Assembly: GCA_021014325.1 (NCBI GenBank)
Contig: CM037473.1
Coordinates: forward strand, 6,699,501-6,763,500
Direction of reading: 5' to 3'
DNA: 64,000 nt
DNA from: Plazaster borealis
Taxonomy: Eukaryota; Echinodermata; Asteroidea; Forcipulatida; Labidiasteridae
This document shows, in pieces, positions 1 through 13,000 of this stretch (positions within the stretch are counted from its first letter, which is position 1; each line of letters starts with the position of its first letter). The position numbers and the translations under genes were made by a program. The notes under the pieces are model-generated. The model made no database searches. It had not been told where the DNA came from and saw only the letters and a list, made by a program, of their open reading frames with translations.

Positions 1-182
1 AATACACACCGAGATGAGACCAAGTGGCCTGGAGAAGTGGAGAAGCACGTCGGCTCTTATTGTAACCATGGAGATTGTAACCAACACACAATGACCACGC
101 TCCTTATACGTGGCCCTTACATAGTGAACATCCAACATTAGAACGGATGGCTTCCTTGAAAAGGGTGGGGGTGGGGGGAGAC

Positions 183-461
183 AAGTTGCGAAATTAAGCA
201 CACAATGCACCATGACTTGCACTTTTCAGATTGGTTCACTTGTGTTATATTAACCTTGAAAGATAAGTCAATAAAATAACCAATATGCATTGGTGGGTTG
301 GAATATGACTTGCCCTTTTAGATGGGTTATTTAAGTTGCGAAAATGAGCACACAATGCAGCATGACTTGCACTTTTCAGATGGGTTCACTTGTGTTATTC
401 CAGAGAATAGTCAATAAAATTATCAATAGGGCCTATATGCATTGGTGGGTTGGAATATCCA
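183..461. repeat. Imperfect 150-bp tandem duplication
   Basis: AAGTTGCGAAA at 183 and again at 333 start two similar units that share CATGACTTGCACTTTTCAGA, ATGCATTGGTGGGTTGGAAT and the order of these blocks. No gene was seen in 1-1150. Confidence 0.75.
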
Positions 462-1145
462 TGCACCGCACAGTAATAACATCATTTAAGTCAATAAACA
501 GTAGGCCTATTTTTGATGTATTGATTGTTTTCCCCTTTTTGCTTTATTGACTGTTACCATTTCAATGTCTATCCTATTGTAGAGAAGAAAAGGCCTACAC
601 GGGGCTACTACAGGCGGAAGCTTTCTGTTTTTAGTCCACTCCATGACAATTAAAAGTTCAGATCCGTTGATACTTTGCGCTATGTTTCCAACCGATTCCA
701 AGTGTGGGATGTTGAGATCTCAAAGGCCTGTTCATCGTCATTTCCTTTCATTTGTTTTATTCCATGTGTAATTTGTAAATTGTTGAGTGTGTAAATATGT
801 AATGATATTGATATCGTTTTTTTTATTATTTTTATTTTTAGTATTTTTCCTCCATAGGCGTACGACCGGTGGTTGGGGGTTGGGAGGGGATATCTGCCCT
901 CCCAAACTCATGCAAAACAGTGGGTAATAAGCAGAAAAGAAAATGGAGGGGGAAAAAACAACTTTTACCCGGTATTAGAAATTGGTACTTTTGGATTTAT
1001 CTGTGCTAAAATATTGGGCAAATCTGCCCCCCTTCTTAACCAAAGAGTCCCCCATACGCACAACCTGTCACCGAAGTCCTAGGCTGCCATTTGTGTTTGT
1101 TTTTAGTATGAAGGTGTCCAGTCTAATGAGGTTGCCTAATCAGGG
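462..1145. other. Non-coding stretch without recognisable gene
   Basis: AT-rich sequence with a T-rich run near 818-845. Short open frames here are not recognisable and have no splice context. Confidence 0.5.
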
Positions 1146-1496
1146 ATAAATAAAGCCCCTGTACACTATTGGTAAGATCGAAAAACACAAATGTTCACAG
1201 ATTCACACATAACTTACATGATTTAAAGTAAGTAATGGTAGAAAGGGTTCCTTAAAATATTTCTGCCTAAAATGCTATCGTTTCTGAGAAATGAGTAAAA
1301 CAATAGTTTTTATCTCGCGCGATAGTTTGAAAAAACAGAAAACACATAAGGTCTCTTTTCACTATTTTCTCGTGACCTCGATAACCAATTGAGCTCAAAT
1401 TTTCACAAGTTTGTTTGTTCATGCATATGTTGAATCACATAAAATGTGGACACTGATTTTGAGCTGTTACCAAAAGTGTACAATACCTTTAAACAG
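1146..1496. mobile_element. TTAA-type non-autonomous element, subfamily III
   Basis: Shares with copies at 40456-40820, 55763-56106 and 62195-62530 the order: ACATAACTT near the left, TGAGAAATGAGTAAAA, a central hairpin, CTCGTGACC, then CATATGTTG and ACC(A)AA near the right end. It ends CCTTTAAA. The hairpin arms here are TATCGCGCGAGATA-like. Confidence 0.6.
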
Positions 1497-1689
1497 CAGA
1501 TGTGAGTTTAGGGGGATTGGAATGAGAGTGCATCAACCGAGAAGACATTATAAACCAAGGATGGTATCTCTGATTCCAAAAACCCAATTCCTCGACCCAT
1601 GGTCCAAGCATAGAGCGTATAGTATTAACCCTCCAAAGCGCAAAGCACTGTGCCCCTACAGGCTTGAATAATACACACTCGATAGAGTC

Positions 1690-1860
1690 GATAGAGATTG
1701 TCAGTTTTTGATGTGGGAGCAAAACCCCATCAAGGGAAACCCATGGTTACGCAGTCAGGTAGGGACTGAAACCCCCAAAACACGTGCGTTTGTCCTGGGA
1801 TTCTAACCGGGGTCACAGAGGTGAAGGCAGGGAAGAAACCACTAAGAAAGTAACACAGCA
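1690..1860 (-). mobile_element. Fragment of tRNA-derived SINE
   Basis: Contains CGCAGTCAGGTAGGGACTG and GGATTCTAACCGGGGTC, shared with the fuller copy at 17396-17632. The second motif is a reverse-complement B box of a pol III promoter. Confidence 0.6.
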
Positions 1861-1964
1861 TATCAGAGTATACTGATATCAACCATACGGGAAACCTGTA
1901 CAAGCTATTTCAAAACAAAGTGCGGTATTTTTTAATTATTTAGGGCCTACAGAGAGAAAAAGCT

Positions 1965-2215
1965 TGCACTCTAAAAAAATCCTCTCGGGTCAGAATTGGT
2001 CAGGATCCCGGGTCCCAGCAGGGGGCCTGACCTGGGTCAGGCAGACCCGGAAGCTGGTCACAAAATTGGGATTTTGACTAGTGGATTTAGTGTCAGTTTC
2101 AAGACCCATTTATAGGTCATTTGGATAAAGATTCCGGGTCATCTGACCCAGAAATAGGTCAGACCCCAAAGGACCGAATCCGGGTCAATTCTGACCCGCG
2201 AGTTTTTAAGAGTGT
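1965..2215. mobile_element. GGGTCA-rich inverted-repeat element
   Basis: Ends CTCGGGTCAGAATTGGTCAG and CGGGTCAATTCTGACCCG are inverted to each other; the interior is full of GGGTCA/TGACCC. Related copies are at 5950-6155 and 11540-11725. Confidence 0.6.
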
Positions 2216-2811
2216 TTGGCCTGCCGTCGATTTCACCAAACTCTTCCTAACTTAGGATTAATCCTAGGCAATGCTAAGAGATAGGACTAGTCTTAAGTTA
2301 GGACCAGTACTTAAGACTAGTCCTATCTCTTAGCGTTGCCTAGGACTAGTCCTAAGTTAGGAAGAGTTTGGTGAAATCGACGCTGGTCTAAATCCGAATG
2401 CCGCATCTTGATAGTAAAGTTTAAAGGCATCGTACACGTTTGGTAATTAGAGCCTATTGTTTGTTTCAAATATAGTCATCTGACCCAGAAATAGGTCAGA
2501 CCCCAAAGGACCGAATCCGGGTCAATTCTGACCCGCGAGTTTTTAAGAGTGTTTGGCCTGCCGTCGATTTCACCAAACTCTTCCTAACTTAGGATTAATC
2601 CTAGGCAATGCTAAGAGATAGGAGTAGTCTTAAGTTAGGACCAGTACTTAAGACTAGTCCTATCTCTTAGCGTTGCCTAGGACTAGTCCTAAGTTAGGAA
2701 GAGTTTGGTGAAATCGACGGCTGGTCTAAATCCGAATGCCGCATCTTGATAGTAAAGTTTAAAGGCATCGTACACGTTTGGTAATTAGAGCCTATTGTTT
2801 GTTTCAAATAT
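2138..2811. repeat. Near-identical 337-bp tandem duplication containing a long hairpin
   Basis: Unit 1 is 2138-2474 and unit 2 is 2475-2811, with only about two differences. Each holds a hairpin about 157 bp long starting GTCGATTTCACCAAACTC and ending in its reverse complement (about 2224-2380 and 2562-2719). Confidence 0.92.
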
Positions 2812-3075
2812 AGTTGTAGATATATACCATAAAACTAACCTGTGAAAATTTCATTTCAAAAGGTGCTAGCGTTTTTGAGATATTGCCGAAAATCTGGAGC
2901 GGTTATATCCACGCAGGAAGAACAATCTGCACTGGAATACACACTCTGAGAAGCTTATACGCGTAACGCTTCTCAGATTCAAATGTTTTGGGGGTAAAAA
3001 GTGATCTGCTTTTCCATAACCGCAGTACGAGTGAAAATTTTCTCAAAATGCATTAGCCTATATACAACGATCAAA
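2760..3075 (-). mobile_element. TTAA-type non-autonomous element, subfamily II
   Basis: Carries GGAGCGGTTATATCCACGCA, a GAGAAGC/GCTTCTC hairpin (2949-2977) and CCATAACCGCAGTA, all seen in opposite orientation in the copies at 20545-20858, 33094-33430 and 49725-50020. Confidence 0.7.
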
Positions 3076-3185
3076 ATAAGCCCGATATTAAGGGTGATAT
3101 AGAATGCCTGACGAAACCTAACCGTATTTCGGGGTTTTTCCCTAAAAGCGGAACCAGGTCAGTTGTAAATAGGTGTAATTGAATA

Positions 3186-3524
3186 TTAGAAAATGTTTCG
3201 AGTACAGTTGGTATACCCTAACGGTCTTGATGCAGTCATTAGGTAACCGTTATTTAGCACTGGCCGGTAAATACCATGTCCATCTATTTGCAGATGGGAT
3301 AATGGGATTCGAGATACAATGGCGCTACCAATGGTAACACCAACAACATGGTCCCAAGCATGACTTGCAATTATGAGTGTTACATAACTATTTGTTATGG
3401 CTAAACTGAACGATGGCTCATTAGCAATTGTATACATGACCCATTGCATTATCAGTTTGGTCTCATTTTCCTTGGTGTACTTTTTTGGCCTTACTTCAAA
3501 AAGGTGAGTGTATTCGGTTTTCAC
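3186..3524 (-). other. Unrecognised open reading frame
   Basis: 112 codons with a reasonable amino-acid mix (for example KLIMQWVMYTIANEPSF, GVTIGSAIVSRIPL). The minus strand has a T-rich stretch and TTTTTAG just upstream, so it could be a terminal exon of an unknown gene. I recognise no family; it may be chance. Confidence 0.15.
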
Positions 3525-3539
3525 ATGTTTTACCTAAAA

Positions 3540-4078
3540 AAAAAAAATTCAAATGCATGAATAGGAAGTTGTTTTCCTTGCATTTTCATCATATTTTTAA
3601 AAAAACTCTGAGATGAATTTGTGAATGCTGTTGACCTCTCCGTGTTACAATGTCTTACAATAGAGGACGGATGGTCTTACAAGACGGATGGCATCAAAAG
3701 AAAGAACAACTTATTAGAACACCGATTATTGCAGCCCTGTAACTTTGCAGATGTGACAAAATACTAGAGTTTAACCAGAAATTGCGAGCCTCCTTTTCTG
3801 AATTTCCAACACTTATTAATTTTGGTGATTGACGTATAGCTTATTCAGGTTTACCATCAGTCCATTATAGATAATGACAGTCGTTGTTATCAACAAAGAA
3901 AAGATAACGCCCAAGTAATAGGTCCCAACGATCGAATACTCACTGTATACTATTCTATCGAATAGACTGTTACGAATTATAATTCATAATAAGTTTACAT
4001 TTTCTTTATTAACCCCCATTTCGTTATATTTGTGTTTCCTTAGTTACCAGCAAGGTAGCATATACAGTGATCATAAAC
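3540..4078 (+). promoter_or_regulatory. Upstream region of the triple-GST gene
   Basis: AT-rich sequence directly before the start exon. A TATATT at about 4025 could be a weak TATA-like element, but neither promoter nor transcription start can be fixed from sequence alone. Confidence 0.3.
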
Positions 4079-4095
4079 ATGGGTAGCTGTACAAG
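4079..4095 (+). CDS. GST exon 1: start codon and acylation-type N-terminus
   Basis: ATG in good context (A at -3, G at +4) followed by GGT AGC TGT ACA AG and a consensus donor GTAAGT at 4096. It ends with two bases of a codon, which is exactly what exon A of each cassette needs. The first residues with the next exon read MGSCTSSPK. No other start exon of this kind was found before cassettes 2 or 3. Confidence 0.7.
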
Positions 4096-7000
4096 GTAAG
4101 TGAGAAAATATATATTAACTTTGTAAATGTTGTCTTAAAAATAAATTTAATATCATCAAACAAGAACTGTTTACCCCCATCAGTGACAATTATTATGCAC
4201 TTCCAATTATCCGTTGTCACAGCGGTTGTAATGTATAGTTACAGAAATGTTACTTGAATAAATGTCTAATCTTTCAAATTTCCTACTTAGATTTTGGGGT
4301 TTTATTTCAGAATCTTTATTATAATTTTTTGTTTTGTACACTTTGAACAAATACTAAGTGTCTAGACCATCCTCACCCCTCCCCCTTCTCGGAAGCCCAC
4401 CCCTCTCCCAATGTTGGCTATCGATCGAATGGAAACCTCTTCTGTGTGGATGGTGTTTGTCATACACCGAGGAAAACAGAAGGTGGTCTGTTTGCTTCCA
4501 GGGAGGCATTTAGTCTTGTATTCCGCCAGAGCAAATTCATAAGTAGTGTTGTTTTGTTTGTTTGTTTGTTTGTTTGTGTGTTTTTTAGACCGCCAATTTT
4601 GTGTTTGTATTATACTACTGGTTCGAGTCCCAGTCGTGACACTTGTGTCCTTAAGCAAGACACTTAACCACACGCCTCGTCCTTCAGATGGGACGTTATT
4701 GCCGTAGGTCCCGTGTGTTGTGTAATGCACGTAAACGAACCTAGTGCACTTATCGTAAAGTTCGCCCCGGTGTTCCTGGTTTGATTGGCTGCATATTGCG
4801 CCACAGCACCTTGTAAACCATTACATGGTGCTATGTTAAGGAGTAGGTCTCATACTTCAACACGTAACTCCACTTACCTTGTAGGAAAAATACTGAGCGC
4901 TTTGAGACACTCTTCGGGAGTATCAAGCGCTATATAAGAACTGCGTACTATTATTATTATTATTATTACATCCCCCAACCAGTTCCCCAAAGACAGAGCC
5001 CTCAATACGCCCTGCTAGCGCTGGTAACAAGCCCGCAGTGTATGGTATCGGCGTCAGTCAACCGACTCGGAGCATCTGCATGTTCTGTAAAGTCACCGGC
5101 ATCCCTTTTAAGTACAACCATGTAGATCTGCTGTCTGGTAAGTGCCTTCAATTCTGTACAAATGCAAAATCTTGCTGGCTTTCCAATTAGGTCTCGCATT
5201 GATTTGAAGATTTTGTTGTTAACTTATCAGTGTCTTCGTGGTACAGCCCCTTGCTTATCTCCAGGGCCCAATTTCATAATGCTGCTTAACGGCTGATTTG
5301 TGCTTACTGTGCGAGTTTCCATTTCATAGCGCTGCTAAACCGTAAGCACACGAAAAGGCATGCTAACCTTCCAGTGCTTACTGTATGAAAATGAATGACG
5401 TAACAATGCGAAGCCATGGTGAAACGCGCAAGATGGCCGCCTAATTTTCTTGCTAACCTGTGAAATACGCTTATGAACAAGCACATTTTTTCTGCTACAG
5501 TTAGCACGAAAATTTGCTTACCGTTAAGCAGCGCTATGAAATTGGTCCCTGGATTTAGTCCACCAATATCAACCAGCAAGAAACCCAAGTTCCAAAAACA
5601 AATCGTCTGAGATCAGCCCCGGCAATTTAAAACTACATCCTGCGGTTCTCAGTCTGACAGTTCAAAGTGCTGTACGCACTAGAGCTACATTGAGGGGCTA
5701 TCTGTAAGTATGATCTGTACTTGTGGGATTTCCTTACATTGTGGGGTCATGCCCACAATGTTTAAAACAGAACAGATTAAAGAAAAGGGATCATAGTCAC
5801 AACCTGTGGAATGCCCACTATGTCACTCTAATAGGTATGTCTGCTGTGCAACTTTGGAACGGTATACCACCACCAAATGTTAAACTGGCTGAAACAACTG
5901 ATCGATTTACTACCCGGGTTGAAACACATTCTGTTCAATCTATAATTACACTCTAAAAACGCCCGGGTCAAAATTGACTCGGATTCCAGGTCCCATAGGG
6001 GGGCCTGGCCCATTTCTGGGATTCTAACTCGGATTCTGCGTCATTTTCACCCTTTTTCTTGGTCATTTTTAACACAGATTCCGGGTCATGATGACCCAGA
6101 TATGAGTCAGGCCCCATTAGACGGGTCAACTCTGACCCGGAAGTGTACCACAGTTTATTTAACTTAACTTGTTCTGCTTTTTCAACTTCTTTTATTCTCT
6201 CATTCATCTTTTTCTTGTGAACTTTTGACTGTGTGGAAAAGACTCACACACGAACTGTTTTTTTCTTTCTCTTTTCGGCTATCTCTATTGTTATTATTTT
6301 TCATTTTGTTCACACTAATTAGAGGTGCCCGATTATTTTGTTCACAGTTTTTATAGCTACTATGAATAGGAACTATTTCTCTTTCGAGTGGAATGTAAAA
6401 CATTCTCCACTACTCGATATTATATAGATTTCCATTTTGTTTTTACCGCAGGTGAGCACAAAAAAGCTGCGTATTTGGCAATCACTCCGCTCGGTCAGGT
6501 CCCATGCCTAGTTGATGGTGGCACTACACTCACGCAATGGTATGTGTAAAATGCTCTTTATGTTCAAGTTGTTTTCTTTTACGATGAAAGCATAATTTTC
6601 AGCTTGTTTTAATTTTCGTCCTGACCAACTGGACTCAGTTATTGCTTATTGCTTGTGTCGCTAAGGGTTGTCCAAACAAATGTATACGGTAAACTTAGGC
6701 TCCAAGATTGAATTTTTTTATTTTGCCCTGATTTAACGGCATAACACGATGAACCAGGAAACAATGACAAACGGTGCTGCAGGCGAGGGGTGTACACTCC
6801 CGGACAAAGTGGTTGGGACACTAAGTATAACCTCCTCCCGCCACCTCTCCACTCCCTCCCCGATCCCCGCCCTAATGCTGTACCAGAAGAGCATGCCACG
6901 CAGTATAGGAGCCATCATTGCGGGAAAGACGGGGCGGAGGAGAGCAAGTTTTTACCGGGATTGTAATTTTTACCTTACCCCAATCCGAACAGCAACGATG

Positions 7001-10000
7001 AAGGTTAACCTGTGTTCGTCCGTCTCCTTTTGTTTGGGTGATTACTGATTTCGTTCTATCTTTATTATTTTCAGTCCAACGATCATGAAGTATTTAGCCA
7101 CCAAATACAAGGTGGCTGATCACTGGTTCCCGGCAGCAGACTTGAAGGCTCAAGCTCGAATCAACGAGTATCTTGACTGGCAACACACAGGTCTTAGAAA
7201 GGATGGCTCGGCCGTCTTTATTGGCATGGTAATTGAATACGTTTATTTGTTTATTTTTTATTTATTTTTTATTTTTAAACCGAACTTCAATTTACCGAAC
7301 TTTGAAGACTAAGGTTTTTGTGGACTACATATTTTATGGAACAGTTGATTTGAGAGATGAAAATCTCTTAGCTCACATGCTAAGGAAAGATGGCGTGGTG
7401 TTGCCATGGTAACATGATAATTTTTTCAAAGGCGCCGGGACGGGCTGACGTAGATGCGCATAGGGCCATTCCTTCTGATCTAATAACCCCGGTCACCTCT
7501 TCTGTGTTTTCGAAAGATTCAAATATCAATAATAATGTGTAGCTCTACTGTGTATAAATCCATTGCAAATACATTTAGTAGGGGAGATGGTCTTAGCTTT
7601 CGATCCAAATCGGACCTTCGTCAGAGGCATAAACAAACACAAACACAAAATCGAATTCTTTGCCTTGCACTAAAAATAGGGCATGTGGTATTTTGATAAA
7701 CATATAACACTATTAAGTTTCTAATTTTGGCAACTTTGACGCAGTGGTGTCACGACAGAATGTTTAACTCGGGGCCCGGCAAAAAAAAAAACTTGCTTTA
7801 ATAAGTTCTAAACCAGATTAGCTCGACGAGCCATAATTTACTGTTGAGTTTCTGACGCTTTTTATTTCCTTTTGAAGATTTTCACGCCAATGAGGAGCGG
7901 AAAACCGATCGATGAGGAAAAGCTGGCGGAGGACTTGGAGAAGTTTGACAAGACTCTCGGAGTGATGGAGAAGAGATTTCTTGGAAATAAGGAGTTCTTG
8001 GGAGGAGATAAGATCAGCATCGCTGACATTTGCGCCATTTCAGAGGTGAGAATTTGAAAAAGAAGGAGAGTTTGGGAATAGAGGGGTGTCATCTTGAAGA
8101 ATGTGAACGTTTCCGACCTCGACTGTTAGATTTCTATTTTGAGTTATATTTTTGTAGGTCTATTCAATGGGGAATGGGGAAAATAATGTGTTTAGCTATT
8201 TTTAAGTAACCCTTACTGAAAACAGTAAATTTTGATAGCACCTTAGACTTTAATTATCTATAGGAATGCCAAGCTCAAGTACTTAAGCAGCATCCAGCAA
8301 CAGAGTCCAGCATTCTCCTGAAGACGATCAGAGCATACTGATCGAAACGTTGAGTCGTTAACCACCGGTTCTTTTCAGAACCAACACTACTCAAAAGAGA
8401 TATTCACATGGTGTTACCGCAAACCTCTCTTAGTTATAGGAATGCCCTTTTTGCATGAGATCTAAAGGAAGTGATTTGCGAAATTGTGCTTGAGTATTTC
8501 TCATTTACTACTTACAAATACCTTTTTAAACGGATGGGCCAGTTTCAATTGAAATGATAATACTTGGACATGGATTGCAAATGATAAACTGCAGAATTTT
8601 CTTTGTACTATTAATAGTATGTTCATTTCCAATCATTTTAAAAGATTCAACAGCTGGCATCGCACCAGTATATAACCATTAAAGCAGTTGGTACAATGGG
8701 CCGTATGGATAAAGTTGATAGTAAATGCTAAGAAGTTTAAGCAAAAGGTAAAAATATACTTCAGAGTAAAAGCATTAGCCTATGTATAAAGGAAAAGCCA
8801 ATTCTAATCCAATAAAAGCATTGTTGGTTCATTTTATTCATATACGGTACGCATTCGATTAAATGCTTTTAAAATTACATTAAAAGTAAATGCCAGTTTC
8901 TATCCACGCTACCCAAAATGTTCTTACCAATAACTGATATTTAAAGATTTCTGTTATTTTATTATGATAAGTATTTTTTTGTAATACTTTTATCTGAAAA
9001 TCTCAAGTGTTTTCCTACCATCTTTCTTTCCAGATGATGCAAGTTCTGGTCATTCAACGGACTGACCTACTGGCCAGCTATCCCAAGTTGAAAGCCTGGA
9101 AGGACCGAGTGGTCAAACACCTATACCCTGCCTTCAATGAAGAGCATAAGTTACTCATGTCATTCACGGAAAAGGCTATGAATGGGTACGTTCATGTCAA
9201 TAATCTACACAGTTGTTTGCTCTAACCTCGTTGAATGAACAATCTTATTTTTGTTTCTCCTACCACCTCCCCTTCGTTTGCCATGTTCATCTTCTTTATC
9301 ATTGACGAATGTCAAAATGTTAACCCGTAAGCAAGAACAGAGTGAGGCAACTTCCATATCTATCTTCCTAGAAAATGTTCTCGAAATTTTCCAAAAAATT
9401 GTAGTACTTAACGATAAGTTGAAGAGACGAAACAGGTAAATATTTATTGACTTCACCAAGGTGATTTGCTTCATAAAATAGATCATCAGGGAAAACAGAT
9501 GTCGGTGTTTTAGATTGAGAAACGTGCGACTTCGATCAGATATTTTGTCCAGGAAAACGCATAGTTTACTTTCGCATTTGACTCAATTTATGGTTGCGGA
9601 TCGAGCCATCGGAGAGTGGGTTCGAATCCCGGTTGCAACACTTGTGTCCCTGGACAAGACACTTATCTATAATCTCATCACCAAGGAGTGAATGGGTACA
9701 TGAGGGTGTTGGTTAACGTGAATGGTATACAATTTATGTGTATTATGGTATCAAGGTCAAAGGTAACTGCCAGGTTCTAAAGCCCGGCCTTTGGCGTTTA
9801 TTCACAAGCCTCGGATTGACTTCAGATGTTTAGGCTACTGCTGGTGTGGCAGGAGATTCTGTTCCCAGAATGTATGTCCCACCATACGGCAAACTGTGTA
9901 GAATTCTCGTCGGCTTGTAGCGCCCTCTTTTGAATCAACTTCCTTCAAGCCATGTTAGTTTACCTACCGTGTGGGGGACACTCACACCCGGGGGACACAC

Positions 10001-13000
10001 GCCCCTATGGCAACGGTGCTGCACACTACGAGGGGATTTTTCACATATACTTTTATCAAGGTCCAATGAATAATATAGTGTGGTGATACAATAGGTTTTA
10101 AAAACACCTGACAAAATAACAAAATTCGTTTTGTTAATACTATTTAGTGCCCATCCAAGCCCTGTGCCGGTGCCCACTGAGCCTGTCACAGTGTATGGTT
10201 TCGGGGGCTCACAGCCATCTCGGAGTGTCTGCATGTTCTGTAAAACCAGCGGTATCCCTTTCAAGTTCAACAATGTAGATCTTATGTCTGGTAAGTAAAA
10301 ATACTTCCATCGTGTCACTATTCTTGGCAAATCGTAGATCATCTTTGCCCACTTTTCTATCATCCTTAGTTGCATTCGTGCTTTTAGCGTTTTATTTGTT
10401 TGGCCAGTTTAAAAAGTAAAACAACAACAACTGACAGGTAAATCATCCTGTGAATATTTTCAAATGTGGTAAAAAATCAATAATAGTGGTCAAAACAGCC
10501 ATGTAACGGCCACTTGCCCATTGGATTTATTTGTCTGCAGGTGAGCACAAGAAAGACGCATATTTGGCAATCTCTCCACTCGGTCAAGTCCCATGTCTGG
10601 TTGATGGTGGCACTACACTCACGCAATGGTACGTATGTCGTTCAGAGTTAGTGTGGGTTCGAATCCCGGTAATGCTGTTCACGATTCTTGTGTCCGTGAG
10701 CAAGATAATTTACCTTGCTTGCTTTGTCATTCGGATAGGATGTTAAGCCGTAAATCCCGTGTACTAGAATATGGGCCTATGTGCACACAAAAGACCCAGA
10801 ACTCTTTATCGTGAATGGGTAGAGGTTTGAATACAATTTTGAGAAACGATTCCCTTCTAAGAAATGTAGTTTTAGAGAAAGGGATTCAAACAATATTGTC
10901 AATCTGAGAACGCATCATTTCTTGCATGAACATAACCGCTCCAGATTTTCGGCTGTATCTGAGAAACACAAACACCTTTTCAAATGAAATGTTCACAGGT
11001 TAGTTTCATTGTATAAATCCGTGGGATTAAAACAACCGGACGGTTCCTAAACCGAAGGTATAATTTGCCTTTATCTATAGCATTGTTACAATCGTGTGGT
11101 ATGAACAGACGCAACGTAGGCCCGACTGGGTAACCACTCTGGGTTTTTACATTTCAAATCAACGTAAAAAAATAATAATAAAATAAAATAAAACAAAATA
11201 ATAAATAAATATTCCCATTTTGATTGGCCGTAATTTACCCGCACGATCTTAACTGGTATCAATTGATCCCATTCATTTCAGTCCAACGATCATGAAGTAT
11301 TTAGCCACCAAATACATGGTGGCTGATCACTGGTTCCCGGCAGCAGACTTGAAGGCTCAAGCTCGAATCAACGAGTATCTTGACTGGCAACACACAGGTC
11401 TTAGAAAGGATGGCTCGGCCGTCTTTATTGGCATGGTAATCGAATACGGATAATTTGGGGGTGCCCGTTTTGAGGTGCCAGTCAGAAGCTTGTCTTTGCG
11501 TTATTAATAAGGAGACACCCCAAACAAAATACAGCACACTCTTAAAAATAACCTGCTGGTCAGAATTGACCCGGATTCCCATGGGGCCTGGCCCATTTTG
11601 GGGGTCAGTATATGACCCAGAATTTGTGTCAAAATAGTCAATGGGTCAAACTGACCCAAAAGCCGAGTTGAAAGTCCAACTTTTAAGCAGTTTCCGAGTC
11701 GACCTGACCCAGAAATGGTTCCCGAAATCCGTTTCAGTTCTGAACCAGTAGATTGTAAATTGCAGAGTCTTACCATCTCTAGTTTAGGGCTTTCTCGATC
11801 ACTGTTTGTCGCGGATAGATGGATCTCACTGCGGATCTCCAGTTCTCCACTTAACAATTTCATTGACAAAGTCATCACGCCACCCCCAACAAACTCTGAA
11901 AATTTGATGACGAGATCAGCATTTGTGAATCATTGATTTGTTTCACATTATAGGACACACTTAAGACGTTCAATCATATATAGTTCTCCCGTATTATGTT
12001 TTCTTAAAAACGTTTCTTAAATAGATGTCAAATTTGCATCGGGGATAAAGAATGTTTTGTATTTTACACGTACACCAATAATGTGGTGACTGTATGCTCA
12101 GTACTTTCCGAGGTTCCTGTCATGCATGTGAAGAAGAAGAAAAATAACCCACAGGCATATTACATGGATGGGTTTTTCTCACTTGTTTGAAGATTTTCGA
12201 CGATAATGTTTTATCTTTTACGCATGTCTGACCATTCGACCATTGATTTTTTCCTGTTCTGAACGGCTTTCACTTTTCAGTCACTCACAAAATGCCGTTT
12301 TTGACATCTTTACATTCCTCACGATGTACATGTATAACTTACTTTCTTGTGATTCGCTTTCTTAAGATTTTGCCAAAAGCTAGGCGATGAGGAAAAGCTG
12401 GCTAAGGACTTGGAGAAGTTTAATGTTGACTTTCTAACGCTTTTTTATTTCTTTAAAGATTTTCACGCCAATGGCGAGCGGAAAACCGATCGATGAGGAA
12501 AAGCTGGCGAAGGACTTGGAGCAGTTTGACAAGACTCTCGGAGTGATGGAGAAGAGATTTCTTGGAAATAAGGAGTTCTTGGGAGGAGATAAGATCAGCA
12601 TCGCTGACGTTTGCGCAATTTCAGAGGTACGAAATGGGGCAGGAGCGGGTGAACAAGGTGTCATTGATGAGGGTACAGAATTAAAACTCTCCGAGTTTAA
12701 TTATATCAAATTACACTACACATAGGGAAGGTATAGCTGTTGCTGACAGTCTAAAGGAAAACGCGCTGTTTGCACTAATAACAAAACTTTGCTTTTTGAA
12801 AAACAATCTTCTTGTTATGTTCTCTTCTGAGAATCTGCATATATAAATCATTAAAGAAAAATGAAGAAAACAAAATTAAAACATTTTTCATTCCATTTCG
12901 GGAAGCTAGCAGTTTCTCTCTTTCCTTTTTACAGTATATGACACCAAGGGATTTGTATACAAAGGCAAACGGGCAAAGCATTCAAACAGCTGAGCAGGCT

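Noticed and set aside
4993..5137. Exon A1 acceptors at 4992, 4996 or 4998
   Set aside because: None gives the phase required by exon 1; only 4981-4982 does.
9251..9439. Extra GST exon after E1 (helix-like frame ending at a GT)
   Set aside because: It has no counterpart in cassettes 2 and 3, and no GST similarity; the E1-A2 joint needs no extra exon.
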